Positions 1 through 7,093 of a DNA stretch of 64,000 nt are shown here, piece by piece. Source of the stretch: Bacteroidetes bacterium UKL13-3. GTDB lineage: Bacteria > Bacteroidota > Bacteroidia > UKL13-3. The notes under the pieces are model-generated. The model had not been told where the DNA came from and made no database searches. It worked only from the letters and a program-made list of their open reading frames with translations. Numbering within the stretch: position 1 is the first letter of the stretch; every line of letters starts with the position of its first letter. The position numbers were made by a program, and so were the translations under genes. The stretch is from assembly GCA_001602415.1 (NCBI GenBank), contig CP012155.1, forward strand, positions 1,178,001-1,242,000. Reading direction: 5' to 3'.

Positions 1-464
1 AAGCTATACAATCTGGTTTAGGACAAACAATTAAAGAAGGAGCTGAAATTGTAACGATTATGCCGTCTGATTATGAGTTAGCTGTAGAAATGTATGTTTA
101 TCCAATGGATATGCCCTTACTAGAGAGGAAACAAAAGGTTCGTATAATGTTTGATGGATGGCCAGCAATTGTTTTTTCGGGATGGCCTGGAGTTTCAACA
201 GGTACCTATGGTGGTGAAATTGTAGCTATTGATAATTTCATTAGTAAAAATGGTAAATACAGAGTTTTGGTTGCACCCGATAAAACTACTACAGCGTGGC
301 CTAACGAAATAAAATTGGGGGCAGGGGCTAAAACATTTACATTATTAAAAGAAGTGCCAATATGGTATGAGTTGTGGCGACAAATAAATGGGTTTCCAGC
401 AGATTATTATAAAACTGGTAACACAAACAATCAACCTAAAAGTGAAGATGGGAAAACGAAGTAA
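1..464 (+). CDS. HlyD-family export adaptor, C-terminal part (5' end outside window)
   Basis: The reading frame is already open at base 3 and ends at 464, so only about the last 153 residues are present. They contain the end of a barrel-sandwich/beta-barrel adaptor: a GLGQTIKEGAEI hairpin stretch, a LAVEMYVYPMDMPLL strand pair and an FDGWPAIVFSGWP segment typical of Bacteroidota HlyD-like adaptors. The family links an inner-membrane pump to an outer-membrane TolC channel. The next gene, a TolC homologue, overlaps its 3' end by 17 bases, which fits one export operon. The substrate cannot be told because the pump gene is not in the window. Confidence 0.8.
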   Translation, partial: AIQSGLGQTIKEGAEIVTIMPSDYELAVEMYVYPMDMPLLERKQKVRIMFDGWPAIVFSGWPGVSTGTYGGEIVAIDNFISKNGKYRVLVAPDKTTTAWPNEIKLGAGAKTFTLLKEVPIWYELWRQINGFPADYYKTGNTNNQPKSEDGKTK

Positions 465-1848
465 TCTGCTGGTTTTATTCCTACTGTTTTGGTCGGCACT
501 GCATGCGCAAACGGATACCACCCTGTTAGGTATTGATGATTTTCTGTCTGTTGTTAAACGCAATCATCCATTGGTAAAACAAGCCGATGTGATTTTGAAA
601 GCTGCCGATGCAAATCAACTTGCGGCCCGTGGCAATTTTGATCCACAGTTTTACTATGAGTTTAGAAATAAATTTTATGGTGATCAAAACTATTATCAAT
701 TAGGCAATGGAGGATTTAAAGTGCCTACTTGGTATGGTATTGAGTTGAAGGGAGGATTGGAGCAAAACAACGGACAATTCCTTAATCCTGAAAATAAGGT
801 TCCTGAAAATGGTTTATGGTATGCTCAAATTTCAGTTCCGTTGTTACAAGGTTTAGTAATTGACGAACGAAGAGCCATCTTGAAACAAGCTACACTCTTT
901 AAAGGACTCTCATTTTTCGACCAAATAAATACGATAAACGAAATACTATACAAAGCAGGAAAAACCTATTGGGATTGGCATTTGGCATATACCAATATGT
1001 TAGTATTGCAAAATGCAGTGGCCATAAGTAGTGAGCGTTTTGAGGCAATTAAACGTAGTGCTTTGTTTGGTGATCGTCCTTTCATCGATACGGTTGAAGC
1101 CATCATACAACTGCAAGATAGGTTGGTAAATGCGCAGCAAGCAGTGTTGGATTATCAAACCAAATCGTTGCTGTTATCAAACTTTTTGTGGGCCGAGAAT
1201 AATACTCCCATTGAGCTCTCGGATAAAACAGTTCCCTTGCCATATTCATCTACTTATTCAGGTGCAGCTGCTTTGTTCAACAATGTTTCTTCTATGGATA
1301 GTCTTGTTAATAACCATCCAAGCCTGAAGGTTTACGATTTTAAATTGCAACAGCTTTCTATTGAGCAACGATTAAAGCGAGAGAAACTTAAGCCTAAATT
1401 AAATATCAATTACAACCCTCTTTTTCAATCATCCGATAATCCTACGTATTTTAACAACTATAAGTTTGGCGTAACAGTTGGTATGAGTTTATTACTGCGC
1501 AAGGAGAGAGGTGAGCTACAACTCACTAAAGCTAAAATTGGAACACTTGTTTTTGAAACAACGAACAAGCGTAATGAATTGCTTAATAAGATTAAGGCAT
1601 CCGTAAACGAATTTGGGAATTATGGCAGACAAATTGATATTTTTACCTTGAACGTTGGTAACTATCGAAACTTATGGCAATCGGAAAAAAAGCTGTTCGA
1701 CTCGGGAGAGAGTTCCTTGTTTATGATTAATCAGCGTGAATTGAGTTATATCAATGCTCAAATTAAATTAAACGAACTTGTAAATAAGCATAAAAAAGCA
1801 GCTTTAGATGCAGAAAACGCATTCGGTCAATTGTACAAAATTTACTAA
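448..1848 (+). CDS. TolC-family outer-membrane efflux protein
   Basis: A 466-residue protein with a signal peptide (MGKRSN, hydrophobic core, cut near LHA-Q) followed by the outer-membrane efflux protein fold: an early NHPLVKQA segment and long helical stretches with two similar halves (roughly 30-230 and 260-460). TolC homologues form trimeric channels that take substrates from HlyD-type adaptors through the outer membrane. The start at 448 is chosen over an in-frame ATG at 388 because only the shorter form begins with a signal peptide. It overlaps the adaptor gene end, so the two are very likely cotranscribed. Substrate unknown. Confidence 0.85.
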   Translation: MGKRSNLLVLFLLFWSALHAQTDTTLLGIDDFLSVVKRNHPLVKQADVILKAADANQLAARGNFDPQFYYEFRNKFYGDQNYYQLGNGGFKVPTWYGIELKGGLEQNNGQFLNPENKVPENGLWYAQISVPLLQGLVIDERRAILKQATLFKGLSFFDQINTINEILYKAGKTYWDWHLAYTNMLVLQNAVAISSERFEAIKRSALFGDRPFIDTVEAIIQLQDRLVNAQQAVLDYQTKSLLLSNFLWAENNTPIELSDKTVPLPYSSTYSGAAALFNNVSSMDSLVNNHPSLKVYDFKLQQLSIEQRLKREKLKPKLNINYNPLFQSSDNPTYFNNYKFGVTVGMSLLLRKERGELQLTKAKIGTLVFETTNKRNELLNKIKASVNEFGNYGRQIDIFTLNVGNYRNLWQSEKKLFDSGESSLFMINQRELSYINAQIKLNELVNKHKKAALDAENAFGQLYKIY

Positions 1849-1861
1849 GTAGTTTTGCGTT

Positions 1862-2641
1862 TTAACAAAATGTATGTTTTGTTTCGCTTAACATGTGTGC
1901 TAAAATAGGCTTACATTTTTCTTTGCAACAAGCATAGAACTCACCATGTTTCCATGTAGTTGATTTGGGTGATTGTCCCCACCAAAACTCAGCAACAGCA
2001 ATTGGTTTTAGCTGGTTGAGAAAGGCATATTGTAACAGTTTAGGTGTAGCGCACTCGGCAGCTCCAGCAGGAGGGTTTTTATATTGAGCTAATTTAAAAA
2101 TGCTCTGTAAATCTTTTGAAATACCTTTTTGGTTTAAACAGAAATAGTTGTTGAATATCTGTTGTTGCAATTCTTTCGAATATTCTCTGCGCGCGTTTTT
2201 TAGCTGGGTAACCCGCTCTTCAAATCCTTTGGGTTGTGCTGTTTGCAGGTCCTTTATTATTACCGTCATTGCTGCAAGTTCGTTCATACCCAGAGGTAGG
2301 AAACCATCTGAAGCAAGTGTATCAAATATTGGAGGAACAAATTTGTTATGGTTGTTTTTACCAGCAATTTTTCCAGAAAATGCACATAAATATCCAATTT
2401 CTTTGGTTGGTTTTTGTACCACCATTACACCAAACATTTTCCCAATAATGACTTCTTCACATTCATCATTTAGTCCGAAATTGTGTTCCCAGTCTTGTTG
2501 TGTTTTTAGATATTCTTGAAGCTCGGTAGCTGCCAATAAACAAAGTGGGTGAGGGGTATCTAGTAATATAAGTGTAAATGTATCAGGCATTATATTCCCA
2601 ATAAGTTGTTCTTTGCTAAATGGGTGAAATAAATCCGACAT
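1862..2641 (-). CDS. Orphan N-terminal domain of an RluA-type pseudouridine synthase
   Basis: A 259-residue protein that resembles, from memory of the family, the N-terminal extension of long (about 550 aa) RluA-like pseudouridine synthases of Bacteroidota and vibrios. Recognisable pieces are FHPFS near the start, GKMFGVMVVQ, GYLCAFSGKIAG, PPAGAAECATPKLLQYAF and AEFWWGQSPKS, then a cysteine pair in CCKEKCKPILAHML. In those long enzymes the catalytic domain follows directly. Here a stop comes eight residues later, so no catalytic aspartate region exists. The gene ends 13 bases from the convergent tolC gene. It may be a truncated enzyme or a free-standing RNA-binding-type domain; the cysteines could bind metal. 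It is 17 bases downstream of the methyltransferase gene and may be the last gene of the sulfur cluster transcript. Confidence 0.6.
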   Translation of the reverse strand: MSDLFHPFSKEQLIGNIMPDTFTLILLDTPHPLCLLAATELQEYLKTQQDWEHNFGLNDECEEVIIGKMFGVMVVQKPTKEIGYLCAFSGKIAGKNNHNKFVPPIFDTLASDGFLPLGMNELAAMTVIIKDLQTAQPKGFEERVTQLKNARREYSKELQQQIFNNYFCLNQKGISKDLQSIFKLAQYKNPPAGAAECATPKLLQYAFLNQLKPIAVAEFWWGQSPKSTTWKHGEFYACCKEKCKPILAHMLSETKHTFC

Positions 2642-2658
2642 TGAATAGAGGAAAAAGC

Positions 2659-3291
2659 TTAAGCAATATTTTGGCTATTATGAAAGCTACAAAAAATAAA
2701 ATTTTGAATCGTTTCAAACGGAGTTGAATAATCAACTGTGATACACTTTATTCGCTTAAAAAACTGATTAAAGTGTTTACTCATTGAACTTTCGGAGTAC
2801 TGTTTAATGTCTATTCCGCTACATTTTGTAGGTCCATTCTCTGAAAATGTTCCCACTACTAATTTCCCGTTTTTGTTTAGGCCGTTTTTTAATGTATTTA
2901 AATACGATTCAATTTCAGCTGCTTTTGTCAAAAAATGAAAAGCAGCTCTATCATGCCAAAAGTCGTATTGTTCTGTAGGTTTGAAGTTTGCAATATCTGC
3001 TACAATCCAAGTAACTTTGTTTGCTCTTTCACCAAGTCGTAATTTAGCTCTTTCAAGCGCAGAAGCCGATATGTCCAATACCGAAATATTCTGATACCCC
3101 GAGTCTAACAGGTGATCAACTAATAAGCTATCTCCTCCACCTATATCAATAATTTTTGCGTGTTTTTCAACATTAAGTTCTTTGATAAAGCTCAGTGATG
3201 TTTCAGGATTGGGTTGGAACCAACTTACCTCGTGTAGTTGTTTGGTTTGGTAAATTTTTTTCCAATGATTTTTCCTCTCAAATTCTTCCAT
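2659..3291 (-). CDS. Class I SAM-dependent methyltransferase of a sulfur cluster
   Basis: A 210-residue Rossmann methyltransferase. Motif I is IIDIGGGDS at about residues 47-55, followed by an acidic end of strand 2 (VLDISASAL) and a WHDRAAFHFL segment. It starts six bases after the thioredoxin gene and runs in the same direction as the persulfide genes. Similar proteins are common in Bacteroidota, often near rhodaneses. Substrate is not known. Because all upstream neighbours handle sulfane sulfur, a small thiol or sulfide acceptor is a reasonable guess but only inference. Confidence 0.75.
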   Translation of the reverse strand: MEEFERKNHWKKIYQTKQLHEVSWFQPNPETSLSFIKELNVEKHAKIIDIGGGDSLLVDHLLDSGYQNISVLDISASALERAKLRLGERANKVTWIVADIANFKPTEQYDFWHDRAAFHFLTKAAEIESYLNTLKNGLNKNGKLVVGTFSENGPTKCSGIDIKQYSESSMSKHFNQFFKRIKCITVDYSTPFETIQNFIFCSFHNSQNIA

Positions 3292-3297
3292 ACAATT

Positions 3298-3597
3298 TTA
3301 GATAAGTGTGCTAATAATTTTTTCGATTTGTGAAGCCTGCACCACACCAGATTGGCGCCATTTAACTTCACCTTTTTGGAAAACCATTAAAGTTGGCACC
3401 CCTTGAATTTGATATGCTGAGGCTGCCGCAGGATTTTTGTCTACATCAATTTTGATAATGTTGGCTTGATCTCCTAATGAAGATTTTAGTTCTTCTAAAA
3501 TAGGTTTCATCATCTTGCATGGTCCACACCACTCTGCAAAAAAGTCAACTAAAACAGGTTTGTCGCTATTAATTAATTCTTGAAAACTTTGTGCCAT
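3298..3597 (-). CDS. trxA: Thioredoxin
   Basis: A 99-residue single-domain thioredoxin with the classical active site W23-C24-G-P-C27 and the cis-proline loop GVPTLMVF near residues 66-73. There is no signal peptide, so it acts in the cytoplasm. Thioredoxins reduce disulfides and also release sulfide from persulfides. Its place between a membrane protein gene (4 bases away) and the methyltransferase gene (6 bases) suggests that here it regenerates rhodanese or HMA-protein cysteines. It may not be the cell's only thioredoxin. Confidence 0.9.
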   Translation of the reverse strand: MAQSFQELINSDKPVLVDFFAEWCGPCKMMKPILEELKSSLGDQANIIKIDVDKNPAAASAYQIQGVPTLMVFQKGEVKWRQSGVVQASQIEKIISTLI

Positions 3598-3601
3598 AAT
3601 A

Positions 3602-3841
3602 TTATTTTATTTCTTCATATTCAATATCTTGAATATTGCTGTTAGATTGTTGCTTAACTTTTGGTGCATAACAAACTCCTCCAGCACAACCAATATTCAT
3701 GATTGATTGGTATAAAAACAGTCCTCCAATAAACGCAGGAAAAATTGACATTTGCATATACGCAGATACTAAAAAAGCTCCTCCCAATATCAAACGTAAA
3801 GCGCGTAAAAACGACCAATTTGTGGTTAATAATTCTTTCAT
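3602..3841 (-). CDS. Small DUF2892-like membrane protein with a C-x4-C motif
   Basis: A 79-residue protein with two hydrophobic segments (about 14-30 and 33-50) followed by G-C52-A-G-G-V-C57 and a polar tail. It looks like the YgaP-type DUF2892 transmembrane hairpin that often accompanies rhodanese domains. The cysteine pair at the membrane edge has the same G-C-A-x-G-x-C form as the DUF6132 protein of this cluster. It sits one base from the end of one rhodanese gene and four from thioredoxin. A role in membrane sulfur transfer or sulfide/persulfide transport is inference. Confidence 0.7.
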   Translation of the reverse strand: MKELLTTNWSFLRALRLILGGAFLVSAYMQMSIFPAFIGGLFLYQSIMNIGCAGGVCYAPKVKQQSNSNIQDIEYEEIK

Positions 3842-3842
3842 A

Positions 3843-4163
3843 TTACTTGCTAATTTTTTGTCTTAAACTATGCCAATTTCCTCCGTTGTACACATTTGTA
3901 AATCCATTTGATTTTAAGGTGTTTTTTGCCATACCACTTCTCATACCCGAAGCACAGCAAGTAATTATTGTTTTATTTTTATCTTTCAATTTGTTTAGGT
4001 TATTCTGTAAGGTATCAACTGCTATGTTTATTGATCCATCAATATTTCCAACAGCATATTCTCCTTTGCTACGAACATCTAAAATAATTGCTCCATCTTT
4101 TACTAATTGCGCATAATCTATTTTTGGGCCTAACCCTAGCAGGTTTTTGATTGTTTGTATCAT
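3843..4163 (-). CDS. Single-domain rhodanese-like sulfurtransferase
   Basis: A 106-residue protein with one rhodanese domain. It has the IILDVRSKGEY entry motif, the GSINIAVDTL segment and the active loop C70-A-S-G-M-R75, in which C70 would carry the persulfide and R75 closes the loop. The N-terminus up to about residue 15 is an amphipathic extension. Rhodaneses move sulfane sulfur between thiosulfate, persulfides and acceptor thiols. A second single-domain rhodanese lies just upstream in the same operon, so the two may differ in donor or acceptor. Confidence 0.88.
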   Translation of the reverse strand: MIQTIKNLLGLGPKIDYAQLVKDGAIILDVRSKGEYAVGNIDGSINIAVDTLQNNLNKLKDKNKTIITCCASGMRSGMAKNTLKSNGFTNVYNGGNWHSLRQKISK

Positions 4164-4208
4164 GTTTTAACGTGTAATTTTAAAATGATTGAGTTTTGGT
4201 AAAAGTAC

Positions 4209-4493
4209 TTATTGAATTAACGATTGTAAGTAATTTACATCCATCCAACTCCCGGCATTAATGCATTCAATGCCTTGTGCTGATAAAAAGCAGGTTGCTT
4301 GTCCGCTGCGGTTCCCCGAGGCACAGCATAAAATGATGGGTAATTCCTTTGTTTTAATTTCATCAACTCTATGAGGTACTTCATTGAGCGGAATATTAAT
4401 TGATCCGGCAACATGTCCACCCATATATTCAGCCGGGGTGCGCACATCTATGATAGTTCCTTTATTCTCTCTAATGAATTGTTCTGCGTTCAT
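4209..4493 (-). CDS. Single-domain rhodanese-like sulfurtransferase
   Basis: A 94-residue minimal rhodanese domain: TIIDVRTPAEY, then GHVAGSINIPL and the active loop C57-A-S-G-N-R62 with a second cysteine directly before it (C56). There is no signal peptide. It lies 9 bases after the HMA-domain gene. It differs from its downstream neighbour in length and loop residues, so this is a diverged pair and not a recent duplication. Confidence 0.9.
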   Translation of the reverse strand: MNAEQFIRENKGTIIDVRTPAEYMGGHVAGSINIPLNEVPHRVDEIKTKELPIILCCASGNRSGQATCFLSAQGIECINAGSWMDVNYLQSLIQ

Positions 4494-4502
4494 TCTAATC
4501 TG

Positions 4503-4775
4503 TTATTTAGCCATTCTGCCAATCATGCAACTAGCATAACTTTTTAGTTGTGTTAAGAGTCCATTTTCGGCAGTAGCTTCGGGGTATCCCAGTGAAAGAA
4601 GTTTTGCAGTAATAATATCTCGCGAAAGCGATTCTTCATAATTCACAGTTACCATATCCTTTTCAGGATCTACCACTACTGAATGTATTCCTTTCAATTC
4701 TCCAACCTTATTTGTAATTGTATTAGCACAACCAGAGCATTTGAGGTTGGCAACTAAAATATTTTCTGTTTTCAT
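4503..4775 (-). CDS. HMA (heavy-metal-associated) domain protein
   Basis: A 90-residue ferredoxin-like protein with the metal-binding motif L-K-C13-S-G-C16 and the strand GIHSVVVDPEKDMVTV of copper-chaperone-like domains. An extra C-terminal region of about 20 residues ends with one more cysteine (SYASCMIG). HMA domains carry Cu(I) or Zn(II). In a persulfide cluster the CxxC could instead act on sulfur. Its start overlaps the upstream DUF6132 stop by four bases, so translation is probably coupled. Confidence 0.8.
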   Translation of the reverse strand: MKTENILVANLKCSGCANTITNKVGELKGIHSVVVDPEKDMVTVNYEESLSRDIITAKLLSLGYPEATAENGLLTQLKSYASCMIGRMAK

Positions 4776-4999
4776 GATTTTGTTGTTTTTAAGTCTTTGA
4801 TGATATTAAAAAAAAGAGCTCCCATTACTGCACCATACAACGTTGAATTCATGGGTTTGGATGTAATTGAACAGGTGCCACTTGCACAACCAACTAATTG
4901 CCAATATAGGTATCCTCCAATTGCTCCAAGTAGAATTCCTATTAACGTAAAGGAATGCTTGCGCAATATTGTTAAACCGATGCTTTTGTACTCTGACAT
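4772..4999 (-). CDS. DUF6132-like small membrane protein
   Basis: A 75-residue protein with two hydrophobic segments around G-C38-A-S-G-T-C43-S-I-T-S, the pattern I associate with DUF6132 proteins of Bacteroidota. Function is not established. It overlaps the persulfide dioxygenase gene by 28 bases and the HMA gene by four, placing it firmly in the operon. The C-x4-C pair matches the one in the DUF2892-like protein further downstream. It may form part of a membrane step of sulfur or metal handling; that is inference. Confidence 0.7.
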   Translation of the reverse strand: MSEYKSIGLTILRKHSFTLIGILLGAIGGYLYWQLVGCASGTCSITSKPMNSTLYGAVMGALFFNIIKDLKTTKS

Positions 5000-6390
5000 A
5001 CGAAATTTGTTTTAGGAACTGAAGTTTCTGCAATTGCTTTAAAGCCACCTTTTACATCTGCAAAGTTTTCCCAGCCTCTAGCTTTTAAAATAGAAGCAGC
5101 AATCATACTGCGGTAACCGCCTGCACAATGAATGATAAATGGTTGTTCTTTAGGAAACGAGTTTAGGTTATAGTTAAGATAATCCAACGGAACATTGATA
5201 GCACCATTTATGTGCTCAGCATCAAATTCTGTTTCGTTCCGCACATCAATAATAATTGGTTTTGATTCCATCATACTCTCTAATTCTTTAGCAGTTATGC
5301 GACTTGCTCTGTCAATTTCCTTTCCAGACTGTTGCCAAGCATCAAAACTTCCTTGCAAGTAACCAAGTACATTATCATAACCCACACGAGCCAAACGGGT
5401 AATAGTTTCTTCTTCTTTTCCTGCTTCCGTAATTAACAAAATAGGGTGTTTTACACCAGGAATCAGTGCTCCTGCCCACATTGCAAAACTTCCGTCAATT
5501 CCAATATTAATACTGTTTGGGATAAAAGCTTGTGAGAATATTTCAGGATCGCGTGTATCCAGTAATAAGGCATCTGTTTCATTTGCTAATGTTTCAAAGG
5601 CGCTAATGGTTAATGGTTTCAATCCTCGTTTCATTACTGTATCAATACTGTCGTAACCACGTATATTCAACAATACATTTTCGGGGAAATACGCAGGTGG
5701 GTTGCGCTGTCCGTCCAACAATTGTTTGGTGAATTCCTCTCTGCTTAATGAGGGATTCAATGCATAATTAGTACGTTTTTGGTTACCCAAGGTATCGGTT
5801 GTTTCCTTGCTCATGTTTTTTCCGCAAGCACTGCCTGCTCCATGATTGGGGTATACAATAATATCGTCACTCAATGGCATGATTTTGTTGCGCAAAGAGT
5901 CGTACAAATGCGATGCTAGCAACTCAGGTGTGAGTTCCGAAATAACATGTTGTGCTAAATCCGGTCTTCCCACATCTCCAATAAACAAAGTATCTCCCGA
6001 AATCAATCCATACTCTTTTCCATTTTCGTCTATCAATAAATAGGAAGTGCTTTCCATGGTATGCCCTGGTGTGTGAATGGCTCTAACCGTGTATAAACCA
6101 ACTTTAAACTCCTGATTATCGGTTGCAATAACCGCTTCAAATTGAGGTTTTGCTGTTGGTCCGTATACGATTGTTGCACCTGTTTTCTTTGCCAAATCTA
6201 AATGACCGCTTACAAAGTCGGCATGGAAATGCGTTTCGAAAATGTATTTTATTGAAGCTCCATCTTTTTGAGCCTTTTCAATATAGGGTTGTACCTCACG
6301 CAACGGATCAAAAATAGCGGCCTCTCCATTGCTCTCTAAATAATAGGCAGAATGGGCAATACAACCTGTATATATTTGTTCGATTTTCAT
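4972..6390 (-). CDS. Persulfide dioxygenase-rhodanese fusion (CstB/ETHE1-like MBL protein)
   Basis: A 472-residue protein with an N-terminal metallo-beta-lactamase domain (1-250) and two rhodanese domains (about 260-360 and 370-460). Metal ligands are visible: H54-x-H56-x-D58, H110 (HTPGH), D133 (SGDTLFIGDVGRPDL) and H183 in PNHGAGSACG. The second rhodanese has the active loop C422-A-G-G-Y-R. The first has no cysteine at the matching place (LITEAGKEE) and is likely structural. This layout is that of CstB-type enzymes, which oxidise persulfides to sulfite and pass sulfur on to make thiosulfate. It is the second gene of the minus-strand cluster and its key enzyme for sulfide detoxification. Confidence 0.88.
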   Translation of the reverse strand: MKIEQIYTGCIAHSAYYLESNGEAAIFDPLREVQPYIEKAQKDGASIKYIFETHFHADFVSGHLDLAKKTGATIVYGPTAKPQFEAVIATDNQEFKVGLYTVRAIHTPGHTMESTSYLLIDENGKEYGLISGDTLFIGDVGRPDLAQHVISELTPELLASHLYDSLRNKIMPLSDDIIVYPNHGAGSACGKNMSKETTDTLGNQKRTNYALNPSLSREEFTKQLLDGQRNPPAYFPENVLLNIRGYDSIDTVMKRGLKPLTISAFETLANETDALLLDTRDPEIFSQAFIPNSINIGIDGSFAMWAGALIPGVKHPILLITEAGKEEETITRLARVGYDNVLGYLQGSFDAWQQSGKEIDRASRITAKELESMMESKPIIIDVRNETEFDAEHINGAINVPLDYLNYNLNSFPKEQPFIIHCAGGYRSMIAASILKARGWENFADVKGGFKAIAETSVPKTNFVCQSTKASV

Positions 6391-6403
6391 TTTTTGAATA
6401 CGA

Positions 6404-6604
6404 TTATTTCTTTTTGGAACTCAATCCGAATAAAGTGTATAGCGGACAGAAGCTGATGAAACTGGTAAGCGCAAAAACAATTGCTATTACAAGCAACACA
6501 ATACCAGATGTACCTTCAATGGTGTGGTTTGAATAAAGAAAAACAATGATTGCCGCAACGATTAATCTAATTAATCTGTCGGCTGTACCCATGTTGTGTT
6601 TCAT
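6404..6604 (-). CDS. DUF2892 (YgaP-like) membrane protein
   Basis: A 66-residue protein with two transmembrane segments. It starts GTADRLIRLIVAA and ends SFCPLYTLFGLSSKKK, both hallmarks of DUF2892. The start at 6604 is preferred to one 26 codons upstream because the family begins with the short polar stretch before GTADRLIR and a promoter element lies between the two. It is the first gene of the sulfur cluster, 13 bases from the dioxygenase gene. DUF2892 hairpins are found fused to rhodaneses in YgaP, so a membrane anchor or transport role in sulfur metabolism is likely. Confidence 0.85.
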   Translation of the reverse strand: MKHNMGTADRLIRLIVAAIIVFLYSNHTIEGTSGIVLLVIAIVFALTSFISFCPLYTLFGLSSKKK

Positions 6605-6628
6605 AATTGTTATGTTTAAATTGTTATA

Positions 6629-6674
6629 CAAAGATAATTCTATTAAATCCAGACGGTTTGCAACAATTGTTACA
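6629..6674 (-). promoter_or_regulatory. Promoter of the persulfide cluster with overlapping palindrome
   Basis: On the minus strand TATCTTTG (6636-6629) fits the Bacteroidota -7 element TAnnTTTG, 24 bases before the ATG at 6604. Upstream, 6659-6674 is a near-perfect palindrome with core AACAATTGTT and outer TG...CA arms. Its centre is about 30 bases upstream of the -7 box, where the -33 element belongs. A dimeric regulator bound there would block or recruit polymerase. Which regulator is unknown. Confidence 0.45.
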
Positions 6675-6794
6675 CAGTGCACAAATGATAGTGGTAGTGT
6701 TGTTGTTTACCATTTCAGCCTACTTTCTACTCCGTTATGAGTGAACTTGTTTGTGTTTTATACATGTCACTATCTATAAGTTTGTGTATTCAGG

Positions 6795-6842
6795 TAAAAA
6801 AAATATCCTATTGGTATATTCAAATATACACAACAGGATATT
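6795..6842 (-). terminator. Strong intrinsic terminator, minus strand
   Basis: Arms AATATCCT (6802-6809) and AGGATATT (6835-6842) extend inward through TTG/CAA and GTATATT/AATATAC with one mismatch and one bulge, giving roughly a 19-bp stem. On the minus strand it is followed by a run of about eight T (6803-6796). It ends 20 bases after the stop of the 27-codon ORF and therefore looks like its terminator. Confidence 0.7.
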
Positions 6843-6861
6843 GCTTAAATTATGATTGCTA

Positions 6862-6945
6862 TCAGCTAATTACTGCTAGTAAGATGGTTGCCAATAACAA
6901 CATTCTAAATGTTAATAGTGGCCATGAAAATGTAATCGCTTTCAT
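6862..6945 (-). CDS. 27-aa single-pass membrane peptide (unrecognised)
   Basis: An ATG-initiated ORF of 27 codons plus TGA. The peptide starts MKAITFSWPL and continues with a leucine-rich run, MLLLATILLAVIS, long enough for one transmembrane helix after a single arginine. The strong terminator just downstream on the same strand argues that a transcript really ends here. No other minus-strand gene exists between this point and 8.2 kb, so the terminator needs an explanation such as this one. I do not recognise a family. It precedes the persulfide cluster on the same strand but is separated from it by the terminator and the cluster's own promoter. Confidence 0.45.
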   Translation of the reverse strand: MKAITFSWPLLTFRMLLLATILLAVIS

Positions 6946-7081
6946 ATTGTTTGTTATTTATGCATCTTATACGAAAGAATCATGCCGTTAAGTTTCTATG
7001 TTCTGTCTGTTTTTGGTCATGTGATTTGAGGTGTTTGATAATCAAGCGGTAAAATTTACATGTAGGTAACACTTCTTCTCA

Positions 7082-7089
7082 TATTTTTG
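7082..7089 (+). promoter_or_regulatory. -7 element TAnnTTTG of the phospholipase-like gene
   Basis: TATTTTTG ends four bases before the ATG at 7094. The predicted transcript start would be at or next to the start codon, giving a nearly leaderless mRNA. The same arrangement precedes several genes of this window. Confidence 0.5.
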
Positions 7090-7093
7090 CAAC

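Noticed and set aside
6737-6991. 84-codon plus-strand ORF upstream of the phospholipase-like gene
   Set aside because: Composition is not protein-like, it covers the hairpin terminator and the better-supported minus-strand small ORF, and it has no neighbours that fit.
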